Source of the DNA: a virus
DNA length: 38,033 nucleotides
IMG/VR virus record: IMGVR_UViG_3300009159_000008
Location: 1 to 38,033 of that record
Direction: 5' to 3' (one strand)
Made by a program: the position numbers and the translations under genes. The stretch's first letter is position 1; each line of letters starts with the position of its first letter. Below the pieces are notes generated by a model that searched no databases, was not told where the DNA came from, and worked only from the letters and a program-made list of their open reading frames with translations. Below are positions 24,368 through 31,249 of this stretch, piece after piece.

Positions 24368-24391
24368 CTTTCATACACCCGTGCTTAATAA
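24364..24391 (+). promoter_or_regulatory. Candidate early promoter
   Basis: TTGACT (24364-24369), 16-bp spacer, TAATAA (24386-24391), 58 bp before the start of the first gene of the recombination/regulation operon. AAGGGGAAATC precedes that ATG. This is the best promoter before genes 24449-29518, which run with few gaps. Confidence 0.65.
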
Positions 24392-24448
24392 TGAAACTGT
24401 GCAACACCCCCGCCATAAGGTTGGGGTATCCAAAACAAAGGGGAAATC

Positions 24449-24964
24449 ATGACAGATATAGTTCCAGTACCGTTAACCAACTCGCTTGAGCAACAAGGCC
24501 AAGACGGTCTTCGCAATGCAATCATGCGCTCAGATAGCAGTCGAGCAGAACTTGCCAAAGCCGGGGAATATCCCCAGCTGCTCAAAGGTTTGCTGTATCT
24601 CAAAGATATCAAGGCTGACCTAGACACGCTGATCCGTACCACCGAAGATGACATTGCTCGTCTCATGCCTGAGAAAAAGATGTTTATTGACGATGTCGGT
24701 ACGGTCGAGCGTCGTGCAACTTCCACCCGCAAATGGGAATCGGAAGACCTGCTGAAGCACATCACCCGATCAACGCTTGACCCTGAAGGTACAGGCGAAG
24801 TCAGTATCAACAATGTTGTGATGCTCATTGACACACTCAAAGCCGTACTCCCATTCACAGCATCGCTGGGTTGGCGAGTAACCGCACTAAAAGAACTGGG
24901 CATTGATGTCACAGAATATTCAGAAGCAACCTACGGTCGCAATACCGTACAGATCACAAAGTAG
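24449..24964 (+). CDS. Conserved hypothetical, upstream of annealase
   Basis: 171 residues, starting with ATG after AAGGGGAAA. Helical N-terminus with KDIKADLDTLIRTTEDDIARLMPEKK, a short strand DVGTVERRATSTRKWESEDLLKHITRSTLDPEGTGE, and a C-terminal helix SLGWRVTALKELGID. The order D-L-x-x-L-I-x-x-T-E-x-D-I-x-x-L-M-P-x-K followed by W-x-S-E-x-L-L is a pattern I recognise from phage genes adjacent to RecT-like genes. Role unknown; perhaps recombination accessory. Confidence 0.65.
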   Translation: MTDIVPVPLTNSLEQQGQDGLRNAIMRSDSSRAELAKAGEYPQLLKGLLYLKDIKADLDTLIRTTEDDIARLMPEKKMFIDDVGTVERRATSTRKWESEDLLKHITRSTLDPEGTGEVSINNVVMLIDTLKAVLPFTASLGWRVTALKELGIDVTEYSEATYGRNTVQITK

Positions 24965-24969
24965 GAATC

Positions 24970-25896
24970 ATGTCCAATATTGAAGTATCACGCCAACTGT
25001 CCCCAGCAGAAGTCAACTGGAAAACAGCACAAAAGATTGCCAACACACCGTTTGTACCTACAGCGTTCCGTGGCAAGCCCGAAGCAGTATTCGCTGCGAT
25101 CCTGTACGGCGACGAGCTGGGTCTAGGGCCGATGCAATCGCTCAACTCAATCCATGTCATTGAAGGTAAGCCGAGCATGGCTCCCGAACTGATGCGTGCG
25201 CTCGTCGCCCGTGCAGGACACCGCCTGGATGTCAAACTCGCAAGCAACGACAAGGTTGTCCTATGGGGCAAGCGAGCCGACAACGACTCAGAAGCCACGG
25301 TCGAATGGTCAATGAAAGATGCACAGCAGGCTGGTTTGGCTGGTCGTGGTGCATGGAAGACCTACCCTCGTGCGATGCTGTTGGCTCGTGCGACAAGCGA
25401 AATCTGTCGAATGATATTCAGCGACTGCATTATGGGTTTGTCATACACGCCCGAAGAAGCGTCGTCTATCGCTGGCGTGGAATGGACTGACACACCCGTT
25501 GATCCGTTGCAGACCGCCATTGCACCCGTACTGACCGCAACAGCACCGACGACAGCACCGAACGCCGAACCACAGCAGGTAGTCGTTGAGGCTGACTGGA
25601 TTGAAGACCCGCCGTACGAACCGACCATTGACTGGACAGAAGAATTCCCCGGCGCAGAAATCCAAGAAGCCACGATTGTTCAACAGCCAGTTGTCAAGTC
25701 AACAGTCGCTACAGCACCACAAATCGGAAAAATTCGTGTACTCCTGCGCGAATGGGGAGTCAACGCCGAAGAAGCATTAAGCCTTGCCTCAATGCAACTC
25801 AACCGTGAAATCAGTTCGCTCGGAACAATCACAAAATCTGAAGCATCAGCCCTGATTGACTACCTAGGCAAGAACCATCCTGGCGGTGTCGTGTGA
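24970..25896 (+). CDS. RecT-like ssDNA annealing protein
   Basis: 308 residues. The N-terminal 185 residues carry LSPAEVNWKTAQKIANTPFVP, ILYGDELGLGPMQSLNSIHV, EGKPSMAPELMRALVARAGH and YPRAMLLARATSEICRMIF, the succession typical of phage RecT-type annealases that score G-L-x-P-x-x-S-x-x-x-I-x-V-I-x-G-x-x-x-x-x-x-x-L-M. A Thr/Ala/Pro-rich acidic linker (about 165-235) leads to a C-terminal helical domain IGKIRVLLREWGVNAEEALSLA. It would anneal ssDNA in recombination or replication. No partner exonuclease is visible nearby. Confidence 0.78.
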   Translation: MSNIEVSRQLSPAEVNWKTAQKIANTPFVPTAFRGKPEAVFAAILYGDELGLGPMQSLNSIHVIEGKPSMAPELMRALVARAGHRLDVKLASNDKVVLWGKRADNDSEATVEWSMKDAQQAGLAGRGAWKTYPRAMLLARATSEICRMIFSDCIMGLSYTPEEASSIAGVEWTDTPVDPLQTAIAPVLTATAPTTAPNAEPQQVVVEADWIEDPPYEPTIDWTEEFPGAEIQEATIVQQPVVKSTVATAPQIGKIRVLLREWGVNAEEALSLASMQLNREISSLGTITKSEASALIDYLGKNHPGGVV

Positions 25897-26132
25897 ACCC
25901 GATCAAACTAATCATCATGCGCCGTCGTGCGCGCCAAGGCCACCTCAACTTGATGTCACGTCACCTAATCCAATGCGCCGATCTCATAGATGAACTACGC
26001 CGAGAGAACCGTGCGCTGCGAATCCGTGGCGAGCGTCTAGCGCAAGCCATTGAGAACAACGACTGGACAGTTGACTACGCAATCGTATTGAGCGACAGCG
26101 TCTCAGCATGGCGGGAGTTTGACGAATCATGA
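25893..26132 (+). CDS. Small basic coiled-coil protein
   Basis: 79 residues from GTG overlapping the annealase stop (GTGA). Basic N-terminus MRRRARQGHLNLMSRHL, then a heptad-like helix LIDELRRENRALRIRGERLAQAIENN, then an acidic tail. Coupled to the next gene by ATGA. Unknown; possibly binds nucleic acid or a neighbour. Confidence 0.55.
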   Translation: MNPIKLIIMRRRARQGHLNLMSRHLIQCADLIDELRRENRALRIRGERLAQAIENNDWTVDYAIVLSDSVSAWREFDES

Positions 26133-26809
26133 CAGGCGAAAGCGTTACCTTCAACTTCATCCCCGTTCAAGACTGGGTCAGCAAAGCACGATGCCGTGGC
26201 ATGGATCCGAACATCTTCATGCCTGAGCCTGGCGACAGCACCGCTGAGATCAAAGAAATCTGTAACGGCAAGATGGTCAAGCGTTTCAACCGTGACAAGC
26301 AACGCAACGAGCTGGTAGGCGAACCGCCCTGCCCAGTCCGTGGACAATGCTTGCAGTATGCGATGGAACTTCCCGGCAAGGTCGTCGGGATCTTCGGTGG
26401 CACATCAGAGAAAGAACGTCGTGCGATGCGTACAGAGTTTCGTATGGACGGTGCAGCCAAGCGCATCCAGCACGGCACTATCGGTGGCTACAAAGCTGAA
26501 TGGCGATTTGGACTAGAGCATTGCGATGCTTGTATCGCGGCCAATGTGGAAACGACTCGACGCAACAAAGCCCAACAGAAATCCAAAGTAAAACATGGAA
26601 CATATGCTGGATATCGTTCGGAGAAGCGACTAGGGTTGCCGATATGCGAAGCCTGCCAGCAAGCGTACGAGGTAGAGAAAGCCGACTACCTTTCCAAGAC
26701 GACAGCCCTAGAAACGGACTCACCGTTACGCCAGGTGCTGAACCTACTGCACTCAGTTACAACTGCCGACTGGCCGATAGCAAAGGACATAGCAAGTGAA
26801 CAAGCCTAA
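26129..26809 (+). CDS. WhiB-like Fe-S regulator with extra Zn-type repeats
   Basis: 226 residues. C22, C45, C68 and C74 plus GIFGGTSEKERR (87-98, the WhiB G[IV]WGG turn with Phe) identify a WhiB-like [4Fe-4S] protein. Unlike the standard C-x14-22-C-x2-C-x5-C, Cys2 and Cys3 are separated by 22 residues, a basic insertion (KMVKRFNRDKQRNELVG). Residues about 114-137 and 157-180 are two copies of HGT-x2-GY-x4-R-x-GL-x2-C-x2-C, a small probable zinc unit found in actinophages. Standard WhiB proteins bind sigma factor to change transcription; here control of host or phage promoters is inferred. WhiB supports an actinobacterial host. Confidence 0.82.
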   Translation: MTGESVTFNFIPVQDWVSKARCRGMDPNIFMPEPGDSTAEIKEICNGKMVKRFNRDKQRNELVGEPPCPVRGQCLQYAMELPGKVVGIFGGTSEKERRAMRTEFRMDGAAKRIQHGTIGGYKAEWRFGLEHCDACIAANVETTRRNKAQQKSKVKHGTYAGYRSEKRLGLPICEACQQAYEVEKADYLSKTTALETDSPLRQVLNLLHSVTTADWPIAKDIASEQA

Positions 26810-26957
26810 GTGTGACGACTGCGGAAGCGACGAGAACTTTATTCACGACGTTGACTTAACTGCAAACGGTATCAGCATGAAAAAATTGTGCAACTACTGC
26901 TGGCGTGAATACACCGCATCAATACCGAGTCGTAACTACAAAAGCGAATGGGATTGA
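26796..26957 (+). CDS. 53-aa zinc-ribbon-like micro-protein
   Basis: GTG at 26796 lies inside the end of the WhiB-like gene. The product has KCDDCGSDENFIHDV and then KLCNYCWREY: CxxC-x25ish-CxxC, the standard four-Cys ribbon. Stop at 26957 is 1 base before the next ATG. Likely a small zinc protein of unknown role. Confidence 0.65.
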   Translation: MNKPKCDDCGSDENFIHDVDLTANGISMKKLCNYCWREYTASIPSRNYKSEWD

Positions 26958-26958
26958 C

Positions 26959-27138
26959 ATGGGGTCTTCGTTCTTTGAACCGCCCGTTGAAGGCGACTGC
27001 GACACCTGCGGCCAGTTCATTGAAGCCTGGGCGATCCCACACAGTTTCAACAAGCAGACGGGCTATCTACGGTGCGCTCGCTGCCAAGAGTTAGAAAACA
27101 AATACACACAAACAAAGGGGAAACACAATGATTATTAA
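26959..27138 (+). CDS. 59-aa Zn-type micro-protein
   Basis: ATG at 26959, 1 base after the previous stop; a longer GTG-started form overlaps the previous gene and is less likely. It has GDCDTCGQFIEAW and YLRCARCQELE, again two CxxC pairs about 25 residues apart. Tandem to a similar micro-protein but not obviously a duplicate. Confidence 0.65.
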   Translation: MGSSFFEPPVEGDCDTCGQFIEAWAIPHSFNKQTGYLRCARCQELENKYTQTKGKHNDY

Positions 27139-27466
27139 ATTGCCACAAGCAACACGCACCGACGATCCCGTGACGTGCATAGAACCCAAGTCCCGTGCCA
27201 ACGGTGCAGCGCGCCTACTAGATGTCTACGCCTTACACGATGTCACCGACGAAGAAGCCGTACAACTCTTGTTGGGCCGACCCGCAACACTTGCCGATGA
27301 AGGTATTCGCCGTCGAGCATCCGACTTACGAGCTTTGGGCTGGATCATTCCAACCGGGGAAACCCGTGCCAATGACCGTGGTCGCCAGCGCATCATCTGT
27401 GCGATCACCGACAAAGGCAGAGATGCTCACATGAAACTATTCGTAAACGATGAAGGAGATAACTAA
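27128..27466 (+). CDS. Winged-helix-like protein
   Basis: 112 residues. The middle reads LHDVTDEEAVQLLLG, then RRRASDLRALGWIIPTGETRANDRGRQRIICAITDKGRDAHM. S-D-L-R-x-x-G-x-I followed by a hairpin and I-T-x-x-G is the order of a winged HTH (recognition helix, wing, C-terminal helix). It probably acts on DNA as a regulator. It overlaps the previous gene and is coupled to the next (TAATG). Confidence 0.65.
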   Translation: MIIKLPQATRTDDPVTCIEPKSRANGAARLLDVYALHDVTDEEAVQLLLGRPATLADEGIRRRASDLRALGWIIPTGETRANDRGRQRIICAITDKGRDAHMKLFVNDEGDN

Positions 27467-27747
27467 TGGAAAATCCAAACGCTGAACCAAACAAAGAACC
27501 TCAACCACAAATCCATGATCGTCCCAAGATCAAGATCAATCCCCGCCGACCCGACTTCGGTATGGGCGACCGCGTGGTGCGCGAATCACAGCATGACATG
27601 GTTGAATACTTGACCGAAGTAACGCGTGACATGAAACGAATTATGGACGAACACACCATCGAACTCAAGAAACTTGTTGCCATCCTGACATCCATTCGTG
27701 ACGCGCAACAGCAAGACCGATGGAACCAACAAAGGTACGGACGATGA
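27466..27747 (+). CDS. Small hypothetical coiled-coil protein
   Basis: 93 residues with GAAGGAG upstream. Pro/Lys-rich N-terminus, then helix SQHDMVEYLTEVTRDMKRIMDEHTIELKKLVAILTSIRDAQQQ-like. Its last codons overlap the methyltransferase start (ATGA). Unknown. Confidence 0.55.
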   Translation: MENPNAEPNKEPQPQIHDRPKIKINPRRPDFGMGDRVVRESQHDMVEYLTEVTRDMKRIMDEHTIELKKLVAILTSIRDAQQQDRWNQQRYGR

Positions 27748-28955
27748 CACTTACCTATGGCAGCCTCTTTGCCGGGGTGGGTGGCTTTGACATGGGCATG
27801 GAGCAGGCAAAATACGAGCCTGTCTTCCAGGTCGAATGGGATAAGAACTGCCAAAAGATCCTGCACCACCATTGGCCGACAGTCCCCAAATGGGGCGATG
27901 TATGCGATGTCAACGGTGCAGACCTACCGCCATGCGACGTGCTGATCTTCGGATCACCATGCCAAGACCTATCAGTAGCAGGCAAGCGAGCTGGACTCCA
28001 AGACGGAGACAGATCATCAATGTTCTTTGAAGCAGTACGAATCATCAAGGAGATGAGAGATGCAACTAACTCTATTTACCCAAGAGCCACCATATGGGAA
28101 AACGTCCCAGGAGCCCTCTCAAGCAACAAAGGAGCCGACTTCGGTGTCGTCCTCTCAAGTATGGCTGACATCGGGGCGATTACACAAGAGTACGCCGTGC
28201 TGGACGCTCAATACTTCCGAAGCACCCCGCAACGACGAAGAAGAATTTTTCTCGTCTCTATCTTTGATCCTTCAGCCAGCGAAAGATGTCCCGACCCGCT
28301 ACTACCTCTCATCCAAGGCAGCCGAGGGGATTTTGCGAAGGGCAGAAAGACGCGGAAAGACGCTGCCCGATTTGCTCAGGAAAGCGTTGATCCAGGTAAT
28401 GGAGAAGGATTCCGAATGCTCGCCTTCGGTCACTACACCGACGACGATACCGCTTTCGCAATAAAAATGCGTGACTACAAAGACGCAACCGATCTTGTTG
28501 TTCCTGTCGCATATTCGATTCGTGAAGATGCCAAAGCTAACAACTTCAGCGCAACCGAAACCGACACAGCCCTATGCCTTAATGGTCTAGTGCCATCAAC
28601 GCAGTCGCACCACGCTCAAATCTTTATTGCCGAACCAATCATCTTTGAAAATTCGTACCGTGACGGGCCGCGAGTTGGTGACGATATCTGCCATACATTG
28701 CCCGCCAAAATGGGTTTAGGTGGTGGCAACACTCCAATGCTGGCAGAACCAGTCGAACACCGATTAGCAGTACGTCGACTGACCCCGCTGGAATGCGAAC
28801 GCCTCATGGGATGGCCTGACGACCACACCCGCTGGACGGCAGATGGCAAAGAGCAAGCCGACACCAACCGTTACAAACAATGCGGGAATGGTGTAGCGTC
28901 GCCCGTAGCACGCTGGGTAGGCGAACAACTACGACCCGTACTGGAGATAAAATGA
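27744..28955 (+). CDS. C5 cytosine DNA methyltransferase
   Basis: 403 residues from the ATG at 27744 that overlaps the previous stop. Motif I LFAGVGGFDMG (8-18), motif IV GSPCQDLS (70-77, catalytic Cys73), motif VI ENVPG (119-123), motif VIII QRRRRIFLV (163-171), then a variable target region, motif IX RRLTPLECERLMGWPD and motif X CGNGVASPVARWVG near the end. All order as in M5C methylases. It would methylate phage DNA against host restriction or mark its own sites; no cognate nuclease is visible. Target unknown. Residues about 172-215 overlap a second open frame bearing a different conserved-looking motif (see findings). Confidence 0.9.
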   Translation: MTLTYGSLFAGVGGFDMGMEQAKYEPVFQVEWDKNCQKILHHHWPTVPKWGDVCDVNGADLPPCDVLIFGSPCQDLSVAGKRAGLQDGDRSSMFFEAVRIIKEMRDATNSIYPRATIWENVPGALSSNKGADFGVVLSSMADIGAITQEYAVLDAQYFRSTPQRRRRIFLVSIFDPSASERCPDPLLPLIQGSRGDFAKGRKTRKDAARFAQESVDPGNGEGFRMLAFGHYTDDDTAFAIKMRDYKDATDLVVPVAYSIREDAKANNFSATETDTALCLNGLVPSTQSHHAQIFIAEPIIFENSYRDGPRVGDDICHTLPAKMGLGGGNTPMLAEPVEHRLAVRRLTPLECERLMGWPDDHTRWTADGKEQADTNRYKQCGNGVASPVARWVGEQLRPVLEIK

Positions 28956-29080
28956 ACCAACTATCGCCCGAGGAGCAACAATTCGTGGACAAGACAGTAG
29001 AAGTCATCTATTACGCAGGGCTTACGGCGACGTGTGTTGCGATCCTGTGGTGGATCATTGGCAAAATCACAAAGTTGTGA
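28952..29080 (+). CDS. 42-aa single-TM micro-protein
   Basis: ATG overlaps the methyltransferase stop (ATGA). An acidic N-terminus NQLSPEEQQFVDKTVEVIYY then a hydrophobic helix AGLTATCVAILWWIIGKITKL. Likely a membrane peptide; unknown. Confidence 0.55.
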   Translation: MNQLSPEEQQFVDKTVEVIYYAGLTATCVAILWWIIGKITKL

Positions 29081-29082
29081 AT

Positions 29083-29337
29083 ATGTTTGAACTCATACGA
29101 GAAAAAGCATTGTGCGCGCATTGCCGTAAACCAGTGACAAAAAACGATTTAGTCATGTGGGTTGATGATGTAGAACCCTTTGAGATTTATTTAGTTCATC
29201 GAACGGTAGTCAACAGTAAATGTGACCCAGCAATCACCAAATTCTTGAATGACCTATACCCCGACCGCCAAGAATTAACTGAACACATTGACACCGTCTT
29301 AGAAATGTACGAAGACAGACTGGGAGATAGTGGATAG
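29083..29337 (+). CDS. Small protein with CxxC pair
   Basis: 84 residues, ATG at 29083 two bases after the preceding stop (a longer frame start would overlap the previous gene). CAHCRKPVTKNDLVMWVDD gives one CxxC near residue 11; a later Cys (NSKCDP) could complete a site. Acidic helical C-terminus. Unknown; one of several Cys-pair micro-proteins in this operon. Confidence 0.6.
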   Translation: MFELIREKALCAHCRKPVTKNDLVMWVDDVEPFEIYLVHRTVVNSKCDPAITKFLNDLYPDRQELTEHIDTVLEMYEDRLGDSG

Positions 29338-29518
29338 CCACAAGCACTACAAGCCGTTACGCTGTCCCAAATGCCTCAACGTGTTAGGCGTCAAATGGGG
29401 ATCAAACCAGGGACAAAAATACGCTTACTTAGCTTGCGTGTCGGCCATGTGCGAAATAACAGAGTCAGGTGCAGAACCCGACCCGAACCGATCCCCATCA
29501 GGTTCCACCTTGATCTGA
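29330..29518 (+). CDS. Zinc-ribbon-like protein, convergent with integrase
   Basis: 62 residues from GTG at 29330 inside the previous gene. LRCPKCLNVLGVKWG and LACVSAMC give CxxC and Cx4C, a ribbon-like set. The last 94 bp overlap the 3' end of the minus-strand recombinase, an uncommon convergent overlap that would tie their evolution. End of the early plus-strand operon. Confidence 0.55.
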   Translation: MDSHKHYKPLRCPKCLNVLGVKWGSNQGQKYAYLACVSAMCEITESGAEPDPNRSPSGSTLI

Positions 29519-30348
29519 GCTATGACATCAGCCTGGCTAACCAGCGATACAGGATTGAGTAAGCGCAAAGTCTGCCGAACATACCGATCATTTGTATGGC
29601 CGAGCCACTTCGCTATCACCGGGACAGGAACACCACGCTGAAACTGACGCTGGACAGCCCAACGCCGCATATCCTGCACCGTGAGCCGACGACCGACAGC
29701 ACCCGAAGCGACATCATTGATCGTCTCAGTCGCGTGCTTAGAACCAAACGTCCCACCGAGCGTAGTAGTGGCAGCGAACACCGCCGTCAGACCTAGAGTC
29801 AACACTTCAAGACGACCATCCACCGGGATCTCGCGCCTGTTACCTCGACGAGAACGCACCGTGACCAGCGTTTTCCCTTCCCAGGTGCGAACGTCAGTCT
29901 TACGAATTCGGAGAGCTTCAGCGCAGTCACAGCCACCCCAGGCGACCATTGCGGCGAGCCATTCCCACCGAGGCCCACGCTGAGAGAACGCTGACATGAC
30001 CAGCACCATCTCATCATCGGACGGCACAGTTGAATTATCAAGCACGATGACCCGTTTCGGCATCTTCACCGAATGCAAACCGTGAACCTTAAGCACGCCA
30101 GCCTCGACGAGCGCATCCATCCACTTAGCGACCCCACAAACACGCGACGCAACCGACGTAGACGTATACCGAGAAGCCATCCAATCCACGAACAGTTGAG
30201 CGTTCACAGCCGTGCAATCCAGCGGATGGATATCAACCAAAGCGCACCACTTCTGCCAGGTGACAATGTCTTTCTTATACCGTTTACGAGTATGGATCGA
30301 GGCATAGCCCCCCAAGAAATGAGCCGTAACAGAGCGAACAGAAGCCAT
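29425..30348 (-). CDS. Degenerate tyrosine recombinase (integrase-like)
   Basis: 307 residues from the ATG at 30348 (a TTG at 30354 is also open). An N-terminal SAM-like core-binding domain (about 1-100) and a catalytic-type domain (about 108-270) can be seen. The usual Arg-I in GxRxxE reads DCAEAL (Asp141), the beta-strand Lys is Arg (SRRGNRREIPV), the HxxR box is QDMRR (224-228 area), LGH is kept (249-251), and the nucleophile site nine residues after LGH is Thr; the nearest Tyr is five after (Tyr256). So the fold remains but four of six catalytic positions are altered. It may bind DNA without strand transfer, or use shifted residues. It overlaps the 29330 gene. Confidence 0.75.
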   Translation of the reverse strand: MASVRSVTAHFLGGYASIHTRKRYKKDIVTWQKWCALVDIHPLDCTAVNAQLFVDWMASRYTSTSVASRVCGVAKWMDALVEAGVLKVHGLHSVKMPKRVIVLDNSTVPSDDEMVLVMSAFSQRGPRWEWLAAMVAWGGCDCAEALRIRKTDVRTWEGKTLVTVRSRRGNRREIPVDGRLEVLTLGLTAVFAATTTLGGTFGSKHATETINDVASGAVGRRLTVQDMRRWAVQRQFQRGVPVPVIAKWLGHTNDRYVRQTLRLLNPVSLVSQADVIAQIKVEPDGDRFGSGSAPDSVISHMADTQAK

Positions 30349-30365
30349 AAACAATGTTTACCACA

Positions 30366-30572
30366 CTAATTCGGAATTATTCGCCTCAAAAGCACGCTGT
30401 CGGGCCATATCTGCGGAAATATTTTGCTGTCAAGCACGCTGTCTTCCCACACCCAGCGCAGTTCGGGGTTTGACGCTTGATCGCCCGTGACCAGCTCGCC
30501 ATGCCGGGCGAGGTATTCGGCTGCAAAACACCCCAAACGCCCGCACCTATGACACCCCGCGCATATCGTCAT
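30366..30572 (-). CDS. Possible small Cys-rich protein upstream of integrase
   Basis: 68 residues from an ATG just downstream of the terminator. MTICAGCHRCGRLGC gives CxxCxxC plus another Cys; the rest is polar. The second half is encoded by the direct-repeat region (PDSVLL and EDSVLD echo it), which argues for caution. It ends 17 bp before the integrase ATG. No family recognised; may not be real. Confidence 0.3.
   Translation of the reverse strand: MTICAGCHRCGRLGCFAAEYLARHGELVTGDQASNPELRWVWEDSVLDSKIFPQIWPDSVLLRRIIPN
30390..30443. repeat. Direct repeat AAGCACGCTGTC x2 upstream of integrase
   Basis: Two exact 12-bp copies at 30390-30401 and 30432-30443, 42 bp apart (about four helical turns). 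CAAGCACGCT occurs again at 33882-33891 near the other minus-strand promoter. Position upstream of an integrase gene suits operator or arm-type sites; coding overlap with a doubtful small ORF is the alternative. Confidence 0.65.
30405..30433 (-). promoter_or_regulatory. Weak candidate promoter for integrase
   Basis: On the minus strand TTGACA (30428-30433) is followed at 16-17 bp by GATATG or ATATGG. The -10 is poor. The -35 lies between the two 12-bp direct repeats, so a protein bound to them could control it. Confidence 0.35.
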
Positions 30573-30589
30573 GACGAAATACACCCAAC

Positions 30590-30621
30590 AAAAAACCCGC
30601 ACCATATCGGCGCGGGCTTTT
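30590..30621. terminator. Bidirectional terminator between minus operon and integrase
   Basis: Stem CCCGCACC (30596-30603) / GGCGCGGG (30609-30616), loop ATATC, one G-U pair. On the minus strand it is followed by six T; on the plus strand by CTTTT. It ends the minus-strand operon 23 bp after the stop at 30644. Confidence 0.85.
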
Positions 30622-30643
30622 CGTTCTCGGTATGTCGGCGCGC

Positions 30644-30928
30644 CTATTCGATGACACCCCGCGCGCCGAGTCCGTACGCATGAATGACCGCGACCAACTC
30701 GCGCGCCGATTCGGCAACCGGGCAATCAAGAACAAACCAGCGACCACCAGCAGCACCGATCTTCTCAAGCCACAACGACCAACACCCCGAAGCAATAGAG
30801 CCATATCGCCAACGGTAACCCGCAACCGGGGGAAGCCCCCGCGCAACAATCGGCAAACAACCCGACCCGCACCGATGGCCTAACGGATCAAGACCCACGC
30901 AGGGCAAACGATCCACGCGCTCAGCCAC
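30644..30928 (-). CDS. Hypothetical Cys-containing protein, last of minus operon
   Basis: 94 residues from the GTG at 30928, which overlaps the previous stop by 8 bp; another GTG lies at 30916. The N-terminus has LPCVGLDPLGHRCGSGCLP, a possible Cys/His site; then AGYRWRYGSIASGC and a closing helix ESARELVAVIHAYGLG. Frame choice is supported by operon spacing and the terminator just after its stop. No family recognised. Confidence 0.5.
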   Translation of the reverse strand: MAERVDRLPCVGLDPLGHRCGSGCLPIVARGLPPVAGYRWRYGSIASGCWSLWLEKIGAAGGRWFVLDCPVAESARELVAVIHAYGLGARGVIE

Positions 30929-31043
30929 GACGCACCAACCACAACGCAAACAGCCCCGCAACGGCAACAAACGCGAACCCGCGAAAATCCCACGAAATAA
31001 CAGACTCACACCAACCTTCCGCACAACGAATCACGCCGATCAT
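30921..31043 (-). CDS. 40-aa single-TM micro-protein
   Basis: ATG overlaps the preceding stop (ATGA). Short polar start MIGVIRCAEGWCESVISWDF, then a hydrophobic helix FAFVAVAGLFALWLV ending VRRG. Looks like a small membrane protein; unknown. Confidence 0.5.
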   Translation of the reverse strand: MIGVIRCAEGWCESVISWDFRGFAFVAVAGLFALWLVRRG

Positions 31044-31249
31044 GACCGACCGCCAAACCGTTGGAGCCGATAGCCCCCGCGCCGATGTAGTTCGCCACAG
31101 TCGGCGCAATACGGCGACCCTGCAACGGCGGGACGGTAGCAGTACACGGGGACGGGATACGAACCCATGAGCGCAGAGGTGCGAGGCGTATAGCCGATCT
31201 GAAACTCACACGCACGAGGCAGACGAAACGAGTCTGATGGACGGATCAC
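31040..31249 (-). CDS. Small Cys-rich protein
   Basis: 69 residues from GTG overlapping the stop of the larger gene upstream (GTGA). The C-terminal half has VYCYRPAVAGSPYCADCGELH: C-x11-C-x2-C plus His, suggesting a zinc-binding peptide. Coupled at both ends, so probably translated. Confidence 0.55.
   Translation of the reverse strand: MIRPSDSFRLPRACEFQIGYTPRTSALMGSYPVPVYCYRPAVAGSPYCADCGELHRRGGYRLQRFGGRS

Noticed and set aside
28060-28464. Open frame inside the methyltransferase as an independent gene
   Set aside because: It lacks its own clear ribosome site and its first half translates to shadow-like text under conserved methylase motifs. Only the internal motif is interesting, so it is listed as a finding.
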